Shown: piece after piece, positions 55,043-64,000 of the stretch
Numbering within the stretch: position 1 is the stretch's first letter
Layout: each line of letters opens with the position of its first letter
The notes under the pieces: generated by a model
What the model was told of the DNA's origin: nothing
Databases searched by the model: none
The model's input: only the letters and a program-made list of their open reading frames with translations
Position numbers and translations under genes: made by a program
NCBI GenBank assembly: GCA_023403845.1
Contig: JAEYDL010000030.1
Location: 6,129 to 70,128, forward strand
Source: Pseudomonadota bacterium
Lineage (GTDB): Bacteria; Desulfobacterota; Desulfovibrionia; Desulfovibrionales; Desulfovibrionaceae
DNA length: 64,000 bases
Reading direction: 5' to 3'

Positions 55043-56110
55043 TAAAAAGTATACCTCTGCTGTTAAAGTCCTCACGGGAAACCTCGTCTCAAGCGGAGCA
55101 AGAGGTCTCCGGCAGGCTCGCAAGCCTCCGTAAAAACGGCTTTGGATTAGCAAAAGGCATGCCAGTTAGATTACCGATATCCGGCAATCAGAAAAATTTC
55201 CTGAATCTCGCGTCCCTCCATTTCCAGTTCATTTTCCTCTGCTTCTCTTCGGGCCACATGAGGCAAAAAAATGCCCGCTCCATGCGAAGCGAGCATTATC
55301 AGCGTTTCTCGGCCAGTTGGAAACACACCGTCCTCTTTCTTTTCCCCGGCGGCGAGTTTCTGGAAGGCGGGACCGGAGCGTCTAGCGCTGGTGAACGCCC
55401 TCCGGCGTCAGCCGGACTGCCCGTTCGGACCTGATTTCACGCCACAAAATGAAAGAAAAGTACAAATTTTTGTATTTTGTATTCTTTTAATACCGAACAA
55501 GAACAAATTTTATTACGATTTTGTCTGTCACCATCATCATTCTGCGCAATTGGATGGATTCTTCCAGTCTTCGGATCTGGCAGGTTCTGCACGAAGCCCC
55601 ACCCCCAAAAAACAGGGAGTGGAACCGGCGCTCCCCGAAAAGGCGACCCGCACCGACGGGATGAAGTCCATCCGGACGAGAACGCCTGCGTTTCGGCGGA
55701 ATTTTGCCTGAACGGTGAATACCCCGTCCCATGCGCAGGTACGGCATGGAGCACGAGTCTGCCTGCAAGACGCAGGCTCACGACCAGCGGCTACGACATC
55801 GACACCCCGAAATCCAAGGGGGATATCGGTCTTTCCCTTACCCCGTCCGCAGGCCTGCCTCCGAACGTTGACCTCGGCGTGCAGGCCATATGGGAAGGGG
55901 CAATCAGCCTGATGGCGCAATGTGAGTTTTGACAGGTATCCATACGGCGGCGACACGGCATTCGCCGCAGAATGGACGCAGTAGCGCCTCCGCATTCAGG
56001 AAAGACAGTCATCCCGTTCTACATCTGAACCGCAAGAATGCCCGCAGGAGGACCGAGTTCGACAACAGGGCGGTATCCTCCGCCCGGACAGGCCTGCCGT
56101 CCCAGACGAC
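55043..56110. other. Long intergenic region with a minus-strand terminator
   Basis: About 1.07 kb without a recognisable gene. Short open frames occur on both strands (largest about 150 codons) without family or ribosome site. An AT-rich block at 55445-55525 could hold a leftward promoter, and a terminator is at 55265-55295. Confidence 0.5.
55265..55295 (-). terminator. Orphan terminator on the minus strand
   Basis: Read leftward, TGCTCGCT pairs with AGCGGGCA (one G-U) around an 8-base loop and seven T residues follow. The nearest annotated gene upstream on this strand ends 815 bases away. Confidence 0.65.
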
Positions 56111-56884
56111 TCAGCGGCAGGCCGCCTCGTCAACGATCCAGACCAACTCTCCCCGTGGGGGACGAACAAGCTGTACGGGCAAACGCGGCGGAGCCAGCAG
56201 ATCCAGAGCCGCCCGCAGGGGGGTCCGCTTGGCTTCTCCGGCGGCGAGAAACAGGCAGCATCGGGCTTCATTAAGCACGGAAAGGGTCAGCGTGAGACGC
56301 CGGCTTTCGGGACGGTCCCCCAGATGTTTCGCCCGGGCGACGGCGACCAGCTCACCGTCGCTCGCTGTCAGGAGAGGACTGTCGGGAAACAGGGAGGCGG
56401 TATGCCCGTCTTCTCCCATACCCAGCAGGATACAGTCGAAACGCGGGATGCCGTTTTCCCCGGCAGGCACAGCTTCCAGCATCGTCCGCGCATAGGCTCG
56501 AGCCTCCGCTTCCGGTTCCCGTTCGCCGTGCATGCGATGCACGGATCCAGCCCGGACATGGACCAGCAGCTCCCGTACCGCAGCGCCATAGTTGCTTGCC
56601 TCATGATCCGGTCCGACGCAACGTTCATCGGCCCAGAAAACCCGCGTTCTCTCCCATACCAGCCGCTGCCGCCACTCGGGACGGCTCAGCAGACGGAACA
56701 GCGTCAGCGGAGTGCTGCCCCCGGAAAGAGCCAGCGTAAAAATGCCGCGCCGGTTCACTGCCTCCGCGCACAGGGCGGAAATCCGCTCCGCAGCCCGCAG
56801 AGCGAGAGTCTCCCCATCCGGGACCACATGCACGGCAAGACGCAACGAGGTATGGCCCTCCCTAGAGATTCTGTACGGGAGCAT
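56111..56884 (-). CDS. pgl: 6-phosphogluconolactonase
   Basis: Pgl hydrolyses 6-phosphogluconolactone in the oxidative pentose phosphate pathway. The 257-residue protein shows LALSGGSTPLTLFR (phosphate-binding loop), VFWADERCVGPDHEASNYG and LLGMGEDGHTASLFP with the catalytic His, in the expected order (DevB/SOL family). It overlaps the end of the mechanosensitive channel gene by 23 bases, so its own start may lie a little downstream. zwf and gnd are not in the window. Confidence 0.92.
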   Translation of the reverse strand: MLPYRISREGHTSLRLAVHVVPDGETLALRAAERISALCAEAVNRRGIFTLALSGGSTPLTLFRLLSRPEWRQRLVWERTRVFWADERCVGPDHEASNYGAAVRELLVHVRAGSVHRMHGEREPEAEARAYARTMLEAVPAGENGIPRFDCILLGMGEDGHTASLFPDSPLLTASDGELVAVARAKHLGDRPESRRLTLTLSVLNEARCCLFLAAGEAKRTPLRAALDLLAPPRLPVQLVRPPRGELVWIVDEAACR

Positions 56885-59363
56885 CCCCGACCCCCTCTGG
56901 CATATCGGCCGCCGGCGTGACCGTATTCGCCTCGTCCGTGGGTTTCCTGCCTTCGGCCTTCTTCGCTCTCGACGGCCTGGGCGTCTTCAGCACTACAGGA
57001 ACCTCCTCGTTCTGACGCAGATGCACGTCCATCTGCGGGAAGGCGATCTCGATGTTTTCCTCGGCGAATCGCTTGTCGATAGCCGTGCGGATATCCGAAG
57101 AAATGCCGGAGCCATGCAGAATATCCCCTACCCAGAACAGCAGTCCGAAATCGAGCGAACTGCCTCCGAAATCCTTGAACAGAACCGTCGGTTCCGGATA
57201 GGCGAGCACTTTCGGATGCGCCCTGGCCACTTCCTTGAGCAGACGGACCACAAGCTGGACATCCGTTCCGTAAGCCACGCCGATGGCAATCTCCCGCCGG
57301 ACCATCCGACCGTTGCGGGTCCAGTTGGTCAGTCTGCCGGACAAAAACTCGGCATTGGGAACAAAAATTACGGCATTGTCAAATGTTTCCACCATCGTGG
57401 AACGAACATTGATCTTCTTGACCACGCCGGTGAGATTCTGTCCGACTTCAATGACGTCCCCCTCGCGGAGGGTCTGGCCGAAAATCATCAGCAATCCGCT
57501 GATGAAGTTGTTGATGATGTTCTGCATGCCGAAACCGATACCAACGGACAGGCCGCCGGCGACCATGGCGAGACTGGACAGACTGAACCCGAGGGCGCTC
57601 AGCGTGTACAACCCGAACATGGCCCAGAGCAGGTAGGTGAATCCGGCCTGAATGGGACCTATCAAAGTGTAGTCCAGCCTGATGCCGTGCGACGGCAGCT
57701 CGGCGATGAGAGAGCGCCCGACCGAAATGACGGAACGCGTCACATAAAACGCGCTGAGGATAAACAGGATCTGGATCACGCTGAAGGTGGTCTTGCCGAT
57801 GCTGAAGTCCATCGAGGCCACCTGCGAAAGCAGGAACTGACCGCCCGGATAGGCCAGAATCCACAAACCGGTGGCAAGCGTGGCAAGCACCAGCACGGCG
57901 GGCAGGGCCAGAGCGAGCACCAGACCGCTGAACAAGGCCGTGAAGCCCTCCTGCGGCAGACGTTCAGAAATGCTGTTGGTCAGGCGCATGAAGCCCACGG
58001 CCTGCTGCAGACTGACGGCAAAGGCGGCATAGGCCATGCAGACCAGAATGGACAGGCGGCCCCAGCCCAGCATGGTCATGAGCACGGCGATCCAGAGCAT
58101 GACGGTCTGGAACCGGAGCAGGTTGAGCACCAGAGGGAAGGGTATGTCCGGAAGCGGACGCCTGTGATCGCGCCACAGGGTCACGGCAAGCACCACAAGC
58201 CAGACCACTCCAAGGAAGGGACCGGGCAGATTGAATAAAAGCAGCACCAGTCCCCACAACAACGGAGCGAACAACGGCCAGAGGGGCGACGAATCGGGCA
58301 GGTCCGACCGCTCGAACGTGTACAGGTCCCAGGCCAGAGCCATCTGCCCGAAACTCAACAGAAGCGTCCCGACCACGGACAGGACGTGGAAGGTCCCTAT
58401 GGTGGACCAGGCCGCAAAATGGAAGGTGAAGCCGAGCGACAACCAGAAAAGACTATGGGAACTCAGCCGTTGCCAGCCTGTGTTGAGCGGAGCCGGCCAC
58501 TTCTGGCACAACCGCCGCGAAAACAGAATCAGGAGTTGCAGGGGAGCAAACAGCAACGCCCCGCGCAACAGAACACCCACCCATGCCGACAGGGTCGTGG
58601 GCAGTTCGGCGCTCATGCGCACAGCGAACGTTTCCCGCAGGCTGTTCAGATTCTTCTGCACGTTCAACCACGAATCCACATCATAGATACGTGCGGACCG
58701 CTGAAGATAGTATTCCCGCCACAGAGCTGGAACGGATTCCCTGAGCTGGCTTTCCAGAGTCGTAATGTTCTCCTCAAGCTGACGGGCCGGTTTCAGAATG
58801 CGGCTCAGCCGCGCCTGCACACTGTTCAGGCGACTCTGGGTCTGAGCCAGATCCCGCAGAAAGGCCTTGAGTTCCGGCGTGCCTTCCATCTCGCCCTTGA
58901 CCGGAGCGTCCTGTTCCATCAGGGAAATGTCCGTCATCCGGGTCTTCAGCGTGTTCAGCGTGCCTTCCAGAGGATTCAGGGCCTGATTGAGCCGTTCACG
59001 CAGCCGCATCAGCCGTTCCTGCACCACATTGAGTTCCATCGGCTGACCGCGGCTGACCCGCGAAATGGTGATCAGACGCTGGTATTCGTTCTCAATGCTT
59101 GAAAGCTGATCATTGAGTTCACGGGAGGCCGAGGGAAGCTTCTGGGTCAGGGATACGGCTTCCGCATCCAGAGCGCCCAGTTCCTCCACCCGATTCTGAA
59201 GCAGGATGTCCCAGACATCCAGCGTGGGATCGACAGTCCCCGCAAAATCGCTCTCCTCCTGCTCCGCTGTGGATGAGGAAGAGGCGTTGTCAGCCGCACG
59301 CACGGGCACAGCCGCACTCAGAAAGAACAGAAGAAGCAGGATAAGGAAACGGGATTGCAGCAT
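56862..59363 (-). CDS. Large MscS-family mechanosensitive channel
   Basis: An 833-residue MscK/YbiO-like channel that opens under membrane tension. It has a signal peptide, a long periplasmic coiled-coil region (about 40-230, DUF3772-like), around ten membrane helices, and the MscS core: pore helix region GFSLSSLAMVAGGLSVGIGFGM followed by FISGLLMIFGQTLREGDVIEVG and the beta-domain block VKKINVRSTMVETFDNAVIFVPN. A charged C-terminal tail ends the protein. The downstream pgl gene overlaps it by 23 bases and is probably co-transcribed. Confidence 0.9.
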   Translation of the reverse strand: MLQSRFLILLLLFFLSAAVPVRAADNASSSSTAEQEESDFAGTVDPTLDVWDILLQNRVEELGALDAEAVSLTQKLPSASRELNDQLSSIENEYQRLITISRVSRGQPMELNVVQERLMRLRERLNQALNPLEGTLNTLKTRMTDISLMEQDAPVKGEMEGTPELKAFLRDLAQTQSRLNSVQARLSRILKPARQLEENITTLESQLRESVPALWREYYLQRSARIYDVDSWLNVQKNLNSLRETFAVRMSAELPTTLSAWVGVLLRGALLFAPLQLLILFSRRLCQKWPAPLNTGWQRLSSHSLFWLSLGFTFHFAAWSTIGTFHVLSVVGTLLLSFGQMALAWDLYTFERSDLPDSSPLWPLFAPLLWGLVLLLFNLPGPFLGVVWLVVLAVTLWRDHRRPLPDIPFPLVLNLLRFQTVMLWIAVLMTMLGWGRLSILVCMAYAAFAVSLQQAVGFMRLTNSISERLPQEGFTALFSGLVLALALPAVLVLATLATGLWILAYPGGQFLLSQVASMDFSIGKTTFSVIQILFILSAFYVTRSVISVGRSLIAELPSHGIRLDYTLIGPIQAGFTYLLWAMFGLYTLSALGFSLSSLAMVAGGLSVGIGFGMQNIINNFISGLLMIFGQTLREGDVIEVGQNLTGVVKKINVRSTMVETFDNAVIFVPNAEFLSGRLTNWTRNGRMVRREIAIGVAYGTDVQLVVRLLKEVARAHPKVLAYPEPTVLFKDFGGSSLDFGLLFWVGDILHGSGISSDIRTAIDKRFAEENIEIAFPQMDVHLRQNEEVPVVLKTPRPSRAKKAEGRKPTDEANTVTPAADMPEGVGDAPVQNL

Positions 59364-59536
59364 GGTCGACGGCTCTTTTGAAAAAGTTGAAACAAGGTGT
59401 CAAATTATACCCAACACATGTGTTCCGCAATACTCTGATACTAACGCGTCCGGTCCGCGGAGCGCGGCATCCCGCGTTCCCGTGCCGTCGCGACGGTCGG
59501 CTCTCGAAGCGAGTGACATCGTCATCCGCAATCATG

Positions 59537-59592
59537 CAAAAACCGCAGCCTCAAGATTTCGCCTCACAACGAAATCTTGCGAACCTGCGGTT
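59537..59592 (-). terminator. Long terminator hairpin after the YitT-like gene
   Basis: Two stacked stems (AACCGCAG...CTGCGGTT and CAAGATTTCG...CGAAATCTTG) with an 8-base loop; read leftward the structure is followed by TTTTT. Confidence 0.8.
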
Positions 59593-59644
59593 CGTTCCGG
59601 AATGCGCCCTAGAACCACAGAAGCCGTTCCCGGGATAGAGTCTA

Positions 59645-60517
59645 TCAAATGACGGACTTTCTCGGATAACGGGTTCCGGACACATAAAATGTGTTCTCGA
59701 CGATGAACAGCGCCTTGTCGTCGATCTCAAACACCAGATTTTCCAGTTGCCGCAACAAAATATTGTTGGTCACGGTGAGAATGAGTTCGCGGCTTTCGCC
59801 GCTGTACGCGCCCTTGCCCTTGAGCACGGTCGCCCCGGCATAGCCTTCCGCAAGAATGGCCTCGCAAAGTTCCTCTCCCCGATCGCTCACGATGTAGACC
59901 ATCTTGCGCTGATTGCCCATGCGAAGGACATATTCAATAGTTGAAGAGGAAATGAAGACCTGTATGAAGGAAACCACGACCAGATCCAGAGAGATGGTCG
60001 TCAGAGCGGTCATGAACATGACAGCATTGAAGGTCAGAAAGAAGCGCCCTACCGGAATATTCCAGCGCCGGTTCAGAATCACGCCGATAAGATCAAGTCC
60101 ACCTCCGGACCCCAGCGTAGACAGCATGGTTCCGGTGCCGATGCCGCAAAGAACGCCCGCGGTGATTGCCGCGTAAAAATGGTCCTGGATCGGAATCTGA
60201 AACGGCATCAGGGCGCTGAATATCGCGGTCATGCAGCTTCCGTACAGGCTGTAGAAAAAGAACTGCCTTCCAATCTGAAACCACGAAAACAGAAACAGGG
60301 GAATGTTGATCAGCACGTACCATACGGCGGGGGTGAACGCGCCGGATGCGTACCAGGCGAGCAGGCCGGTTCCGAAGATGCCGCCGGTAAGAAAACCGTG
60401 ATGCGACGCCACCCCCTGAGCGCCGAGACTGAAGCAGGCGGATCCGAAGGTCAGAAGCAGCAGGTTCCAGAGCGGAGACTGGGACAGTCTGTTGCGGCCG
60501 GACAATTTCAGTTTCAT
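59645..60517 (-). CDS. YitT family (DUF161/DUF2179) membrane protein
   Basis: A 290-residue protein with six hydrophobic helices (about 1-200) in the DUF161 pattern: ALGVASHHGFLTGGIFGTGL and LGSGGGLDLIGVIL. The soluble DUF2179 domain follows (GYAGATVLKGKGAYSG, then IVENTFYVSG). Function of the family is unknown. GGGGG lies upstream of the ATG at 60517; an in-frame GTG three codons earlier (60526) is the alternative. Confidence 0.88.
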   Translation of the reverse strand: MKLKLSGRNRLSQSPLWNLLLLTFGSACFSLGAQGVASHHGFLTGGIFGTGLLAWYASGAFTPAVWYVLINIPLFLFSWFQIGRQFFFYSLYGSCMTAIFSALMPFQIPIQDHFYAAITAGVLCGIGTGTMLSTLGSGGGLDLIGVILNRRWNIPVGRFFLTFNAVMFMTALTTISLDLVVVSFIQVFISSSTIEYVLRMGNQRKMVYIVSDRGEELCEAILAEGYAGATVLKGKGAYSGESRELILTVTNNILLRQLENLVFEIDDKALFIVENTFYVSGTRYPRKSVI

Positions 60518-60551
60518 GGACTTCACCCCCGGAAGGCGCGATCTCAGGTTA

Positions 60552-60597
60552 CAGGATCCGCACGGCGTCCAACAGACGCCGCACGGATTGAATCCTG
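60552..60597. other. Long near-palindrome between the TSUP and YitT genes
   Basis: CAGGAT / ATCCTG and GGCGTC / GACGCC give nested pairing over 46 bases with a central mismatch patch. No T-run follows in either direction. It may be a 3'-end stabilising hairpin of the TSUP transcript. Confidence 0.45.
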
Positions 60598-60614
60598 CCC
60601 TGAAACTGATGATG

Positions 60615-61412
60615 TTACAAGAGTCCCCACAACATTCTAAGCGCCATAAGACAGACGAAAACGCCGAAGCAGCGTTTCAGCTTGTCCACAGGCAGGGCAT
60701 GCGCCATCCGCACGCCGAGCGGCGCGGTGAGCACGCTGGCTGCGACAAGGGCGACAAGACCGGGAAGATAGATGAATCCCAGCGACCAGCGCGGCAGATC
60801 CGGCACGCCGAAGCCGTTCACTATGTACCCGAGAGCCCCGGCAAGGGCGATGGGCAGCCCGATGGCCGCCGAGGTCCCCACTGCGATCTGCATGGGCACG
60901 TTGCACCATGCCATGAAAGGCACGGACATGGTGCCGCCGCCGATTCCGGCAAAACTGGAAATAAGCCCGATGAGTCCGCCCACGCCCCATAGCCCGGCTC
61001 TCCCGGGCAGTTCGCGCCCGGGACGGGGTTTGGAGTTAAGCAACATCCGCAGCCCCACGACCACGAGAAAACAGGCGAAAAAGCCCTTGAGCGTTCCCGT
61101 GGACAGACCTGCCGCGATCCAGCTCCCTCCGAAGGTGCCGATCAGAATGCCGGGCGTCACGCCTTTCCAGATGTCCCAGCGTACCGCTCCGCGTCTGTTG
61201 TGGGCCATGAAACTGGAAATGGACGTGAAAATGATCGCTCCGAAAGAGGTTCCCAGCGCCATGTGCTGGATCTGGTCGGGGGGAAACTGCTGCCACGCGA
61301 AGAGCATACCGAGCATGGGGACGATGACGATGCCGCCCCCTACTCCCAGCAGCCCGGCGATGATGCCGGTCACGGCTCCGGACGCCAGATACAGCAGCAA
61401 CGAGCTTAGCAC
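60615..61412 (-). CDS. TSUP family (TauE/SafE) sulfite/sulfonate exporter-like protein
   Basis: A 265-residue protein with eight predicted helices. The family repeat GLLGVGGGIVIVPML near the N-terminus recurs as FAGIGGGTMSVPFM in the second half. TSUP members move sulfur anions or organic acids across the inner membrane. It shares 7 bases with the end of the FMN enzyme gene upstream, so the pair probably forms one unit; a 2-hydroxyacid, its oxo-product or a sulfonate analogue are possible cargo. Substrate not determined. Confidence 0.87.
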   Translation of the reverse strand: MLSSLLLYLASGAVTGIIAGLLGVGGGIVIVPMLGMLFAWQQFPPDQIQHMALGTSFGAIIFTSISSFMAHNRRGAVRWDIWKGVTPGILIGTFGGSWIAAGLSTGTLKGFFACFLVVVGLRMLLNSKPRPGRELPGRAGLWGVGGLIGLISSFAGIGGGTMSVPFMAWCNVPMQIAVGTSAAIGLPIALAGALGYIVNGFGVPDLPRWSLGFIYLPGLVALVAASVLTAPLGVRMAHALPVDKLKRCFGVFVCLMALRMLWGLL

Positions 61413-62452
61413 GCGAACGCCCCGCAGGCAGGATCAAGACTGACCAGCCGCAAACCCGTCTCCCGTACCGATTCGCAGCCTGTCAGCAGCATGGCCTGAA
61501 CCAGCTCGTCATGCAGAGTCGCGGCAAAGGTGCGCACGCCTTCGGCCTCGCCTCCCATGGCTGCGATGATGAACGGCCTGCCCAGCAGCACGGCATCCGC
61601 GCCGAGGGCCAGCATCTTGAGCACATCCACGCCGTTGCGGATGCCGCCGTCGACCAGAATGGCCATGCGTCCCCGGACGAGGGACGTAATGCCGGGAAGC
61701 ACCTCGGCCGCCCCCAGAGCATGGTCCAGCACCCGGCCTCCATGATTGGAAACAACTATGCCGTCACACCCCACGCGGCTCGCAATCAGCGCGTCTTCCT
61801 TCGTCATCACTCCCTTGAGCACGAATTTCATGCCCATGTCGTGCACCCTGCGGACAATGGCGGCCAGTTCGGCAGGCGACTTCGGCGCCACGGGGCGTCC
61901 CATCCTGGCCAGCGTGATCAGGCCGGCGGCGTCGATATCCATACCAATGACGGAGCATCCCGTCCGCGATGCCTTCATGAGCTTCTCATCCAGTTCCGCG
62001 CTGTCCCAGGGCTTGATGAAGGGTATGCCCCATCCCTGCTCCTTGCTGATCGCCGCGAAGCCGGATTCATGAATGAACGGCGGGACGCCGTCTCCCGTAC
62101 AGCCCACAATGCCGCTTTCCTTGCAGCCGGAAACGATAGCCTCGATATACTGTTCTTCCGTCAGCTGTCCTCCCATGTTGAAGGCCACTCCACCCACAGG
62201 AGCGGCAAGCACGGGCATGCGCAACGGCAGTCCGAGTACAACCGTTTCCGTGGAAGGATGCTTGACATCGTGGATAAGCCGCATGTTCAGACGCACCCGG
62301 TCCAAAGCCGAAATATTGTTGCGAAAGGCGCTGCCCGTACCAAGTCCGCCCATGCCGGGCACTTCCCCCGCGCAGGCCCGTCCGTCGCATACCGGACAGA
62401 CCCGGCAGAAACCCTTCATCCGTTCGCGCGCCTGTGCGCGAATTTCCTTCAT
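61406..62452 (-). CDS. FMN-dependent alpha-hydroxy-acid oxidising protein
   Basis: A 348-residue TIM-barrel flavoenzyme of the lactate/glycolate oxidase and IPP isomerase-2-like fold. RNNISALDRVRLNMRLIHDV and MPVLAAPVGGV open the barrel, KFVLKGVM carries the flavin-contacting Lys, VSNHGGRVLD holds the catalytic His and Arg, and ILVDGGIRNG and LGRPFI bind phosphate of FMN. The N-terminus is unusual: CRVCPVCDGRACAG supplies four Cys in 13 residues, which could ligate metal. Start 62452 has GGGAG at good distance. It overlaps the TSUP gene and should oxidise a 2-hydroxyacid; the acceptor is unknown. Confidence 0.88.
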   Translation of the reverse strand: MKEIRAQARERMKGFCRVCPVCDGRACAGEVPGMGGLGTGSAFRNNISALDRVRLNMRLIHDVKHPSTETVVLGLPLRMPVLAAPVGGVAFNMGGQLTEEQYIEAIVSGCKESGIVGCTGDGVPPFIHESGFAAISKEQGWGIPFIKPWDSAELDEKLMKASRTGCSVIGMDIDAAGLITLARMGRPVAPKSPAELAAIVRRVHDMGMKFVLKGVMTKEDALIASRVGCDGIVVSNHGGRVLDHALGAAEVLPGITSLVRGRMAILVDGGIRNGVDVLKMLALGADAVLLGRPFIIAAMGGEAEGVRTFAATLHDELVQAMLLTGCESVRETGLRLVSLDPACGAFAC

Positions 62453-62937
62453 CTCCATACTCCCTACCTCGCAATGATCCCCCCGAGCAGGAGGAGCTGC
62501 CGTAAAAACCGGAAAGCGCCTTCGCAGACCAGGCGCAATCCTCTCGCTTCCCGAAGACCGGTCGTCCGGGCCGCCAGATTCCCTTGCGGCGTGAAACACG
62601 GACGTTTTCCGACCTTTCCAGAGCTGATGCGCTTCCCCGAAGGAAAGCCTCCGTCAAATCCCAAAGGAACCGGGCAGAGTCCCGATCCTGCCTGATCCGA
62701 CTACGCCAAAGCTAATCTTCCGTCAAGAAGAGCGCCCCGCATTAGCCATTAATATCTTGTAATTTTAATATATTAACTTACAATTTTCAGAACGGTCCAT
62801 CCACTTTTTGCAAAGAGGCCCCCCCCCTGCTCCGTATCCCCGGTTCCGCCGTCGGGACGTCTTGCCGAGGGTCCGAACTTCTCCTATGCTGTTTCCTTCA
62901 GGGATATCACCCCACTCTTTCAACCGCCGGAGATTTC
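62453..62937. other. Divergent intergenic region upstream of the isomerase gene
   Basis: About 485 bases between the leftward FMN enzyme gene and rightward kdsD. An AT-rich block at 62745-62785 holds an inverted repeat (TTGTAA ... TTACAA around 15 bases) that may be part of a promoter or operator. A run of C residues at 62820 precedes the gene. Confidence 0.45.
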
Positions 62938-63972
62938 ATGTCCTGCGAAACGTCTCAACATTCTCGCGCACTTTCCACGCCGGATGCGCTGATTGATCTT
63001 GCGCAACAAGTTCTGTCCATAGAAATGGAAGGCATTGCCTCCGTACGCGCGCGTCTGGCTCACCATGCGCCCGATGCGCCTTTGCTTCGCGCCCTGCACA
63101 TGCTCGCGGCATGCACGGGCCGGGTCGTCGTAACCGGAATCGGCAAGTCCGGTCTTGTGGGCCGGAAGCTCGCCGCCACCTTTTCCTCCACCGGCACGCC
63201 TGCCTTCTTTCTGCACCCTGTGGAGGGTGCGCACGGCGACCTCGGCAGCCTGCGGGACACGGATGTGGTGCTCGCCATTTCCAATTCCGGCGAAACGGCG
63301 GAACTGAACGCCATTCTCCCGGCCATGAAATCGCTGGGAGCGGGCATCATCGCCCTGACCGGAAGGCTTGAATCCACGCTTGCCCGTCTGGCCGACGTGA
63401 CGCTGGATTCCGGCGTTCCGCGCGAAGCCTGCCCCCACGGCCTCGCTCCCACTGCCTCCACCACGGCTGTCCTTGCACTGGGAGACGCTCTGGCCGTATG
63501 CCTGATGGAATTGAAATCATTTACAGAGAAAGATTTTCTGCGCTACCATCCCGGAGGGAGTCTGGGACAGCGCCTGCGGCTCAATGTGAGTGAGGTCATG
63601 CGTACTGAAGGTCTGCCTCTCCTGCCGGAAAGCAGTACGCAGGCTGAAGCCCTGCGTCACCTCGACCAGGGAAAAATGGGCGCTGTCCTGCTCCTTGATC
63701 CGGACGACCGGATTTCCGGCATCCTGACCGACGGCGACGTGCGCCGGGCCGTATGTAATGAACGTCTGAACCCGCAAGGCCCGGTTTCCGACATCATGAC
63801 CCGTTCTCCCCGTTGCGGAAGCAGACAGGATACGGTGGCCGTACTGCTCGACCTCATGGAGAGCAGGGCGATTACGGTTCTGCCCATTGTGGACGACGAC
63901 CGGCGTCTGCTCGGCATGGTGCACATGCACGATCTGCTCGGTCAGGGAAGCGTAGCCTTTTCCCGGAGCTGA
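62938..63972 (+). CDS. kdsD: Arabinose-5-phosphate isomerase (KdsD/KpsF)
   Basis: KdsD converts ribulose 5-phosphate to arabinose 5-phosphate, the first step to Kdo for LPS or capsule. The 344-residue protein has the SIS domain (about 45-185: VVVTGIGKSGLVGRKLAATF, VLAISNSGETAELN, LTGRLEST, and the His of CPHGLAPTAST) followed by two CBS domains (about 215-335, each ending near VLLLDPDDRISGIL and VLPIVDDDRRLLG). YHPGGSLGQRL links the two halves. GGAG lies 5 bases before the ATG. Confidence 0.93.
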   Translation: MSCETSQHSRALSTPDALIDLAQQVLSIEMEGIASVRARLAHHAPDAPLLRALHMLAACTGRVVVTGIGKSGLVGRKLAATFSSTGTPAFFLHPVEGAHGDLGSLRDTDVVLAISNSGETAELNAILPAMKSLGAGIIALTGRLESTLARLADVTLDSGVPREACPHGLAPTASTTAVLALGDALAVCLMELKSFTEKDFLRYHPGGSLGQRLRLNVSEVMRTEGLPLLPESSTQAEALRHLDQGKMGAVLLLDPDDRISGILTDGDVRRAVCNERLNPQGPVSDIMTRSPRCGSRQDTVAVLLDLMESRAITVLPIVDDDRRLLGMVHMHDLLGQGSVAFSRS

Positions 63973-64000
63973 AGCGGCATTCACCGAAAATCCGTGCAAG

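Overview
The window reads as chromosome from a GC-rich (high-50s % by eye) anaerobic or microaerobic deltaproteobacterium of the Desulfovibrionaceae type (Desulfovibrio, Bilophila or Mailhella-like). The grounds are the rimP-nusA-rnpM-infB-DUF503-DHH gene order, several TRAP carriers, sigma-54 control, a nickel/peptide ABC operon with a NikR-like site, a KpsF/KdsD isomerase, and ferredoxin and flavoenzymes. This is inferred from gene content; there is no rRNA or tRNA in the window to confirm it.

Layout. 1-2.7 kb: the edge of an accessory element, with a small partial gene, a tyrosine recombinase, a membrane protein, and a degraded stretch holding the 3' remnant of a TRAP large permease. 2.7-7.6 kb: an AbgA-like M20 amidohydrolase, a DUF2520 dehydrogenase-like protein, galE and a nitrilase-family amidase. 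8-16.1 kb: a self-contained catabolic cluster (CoA-transferase, atypical crotonase, TRAP DctP/DctQ/DctM, PAS sigma-54 activator). Its first gene has a near-perfect -24/-12 promoter and an upstream palindrome. 16.2-18.7 kb: DUF169 plus MarR, and a ferritin-like/VIT1 iron exporter. 19.3-20.4 kb: a ParA plus small ribbon-helix-helix partition-like pair with repeated TTTTACACA sites. 20.6-29.1 kb: a [4Fe-4S] protein, then the translation/transcription operon rimP-nusA-rnpM-infB followed by DUF503 and NrnA.

29.3-36.1 kb: a five-gene nickel/peptide ABC transporter with a good sigma-70 promoter overlapped by a NikR-like inverted repeat, then a YddG-like exporter. 36.3-42.9 kb: small envelope proteins, CstA, a very large exported amidohydrolase and an SDR. 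43.1-46.8 kb: an accessory-looking operon of four tightly overlapping genes (SNF2-like helicase, IbrA-like PAPS-reductase-family protein, GNAT, IbrB/ParB-like protein). This is the best candidate for an undescribed system. 47.2-51.8 kb: a YagU-family protein and a TAXI-type TRAP system with its DUF1850 partner. 51.8-62.5 kb: envelope and housekeeping genes (OmpH/Skp-like lipoprotein, lytic transglycosylase, pgl, a large MscS channel, YitT, TSUP exporter, FMN 2-hydroxyacid oxidase). The window ends with the KpsF/KdsD isomerase.

Assignments rest on recognisable motifs, translation starts judged from Shine-Dalgarno sequences, and gene order. No database search was run. Starts were moved from the longest open frame where a ribosome binding site or signal peptide supported it.
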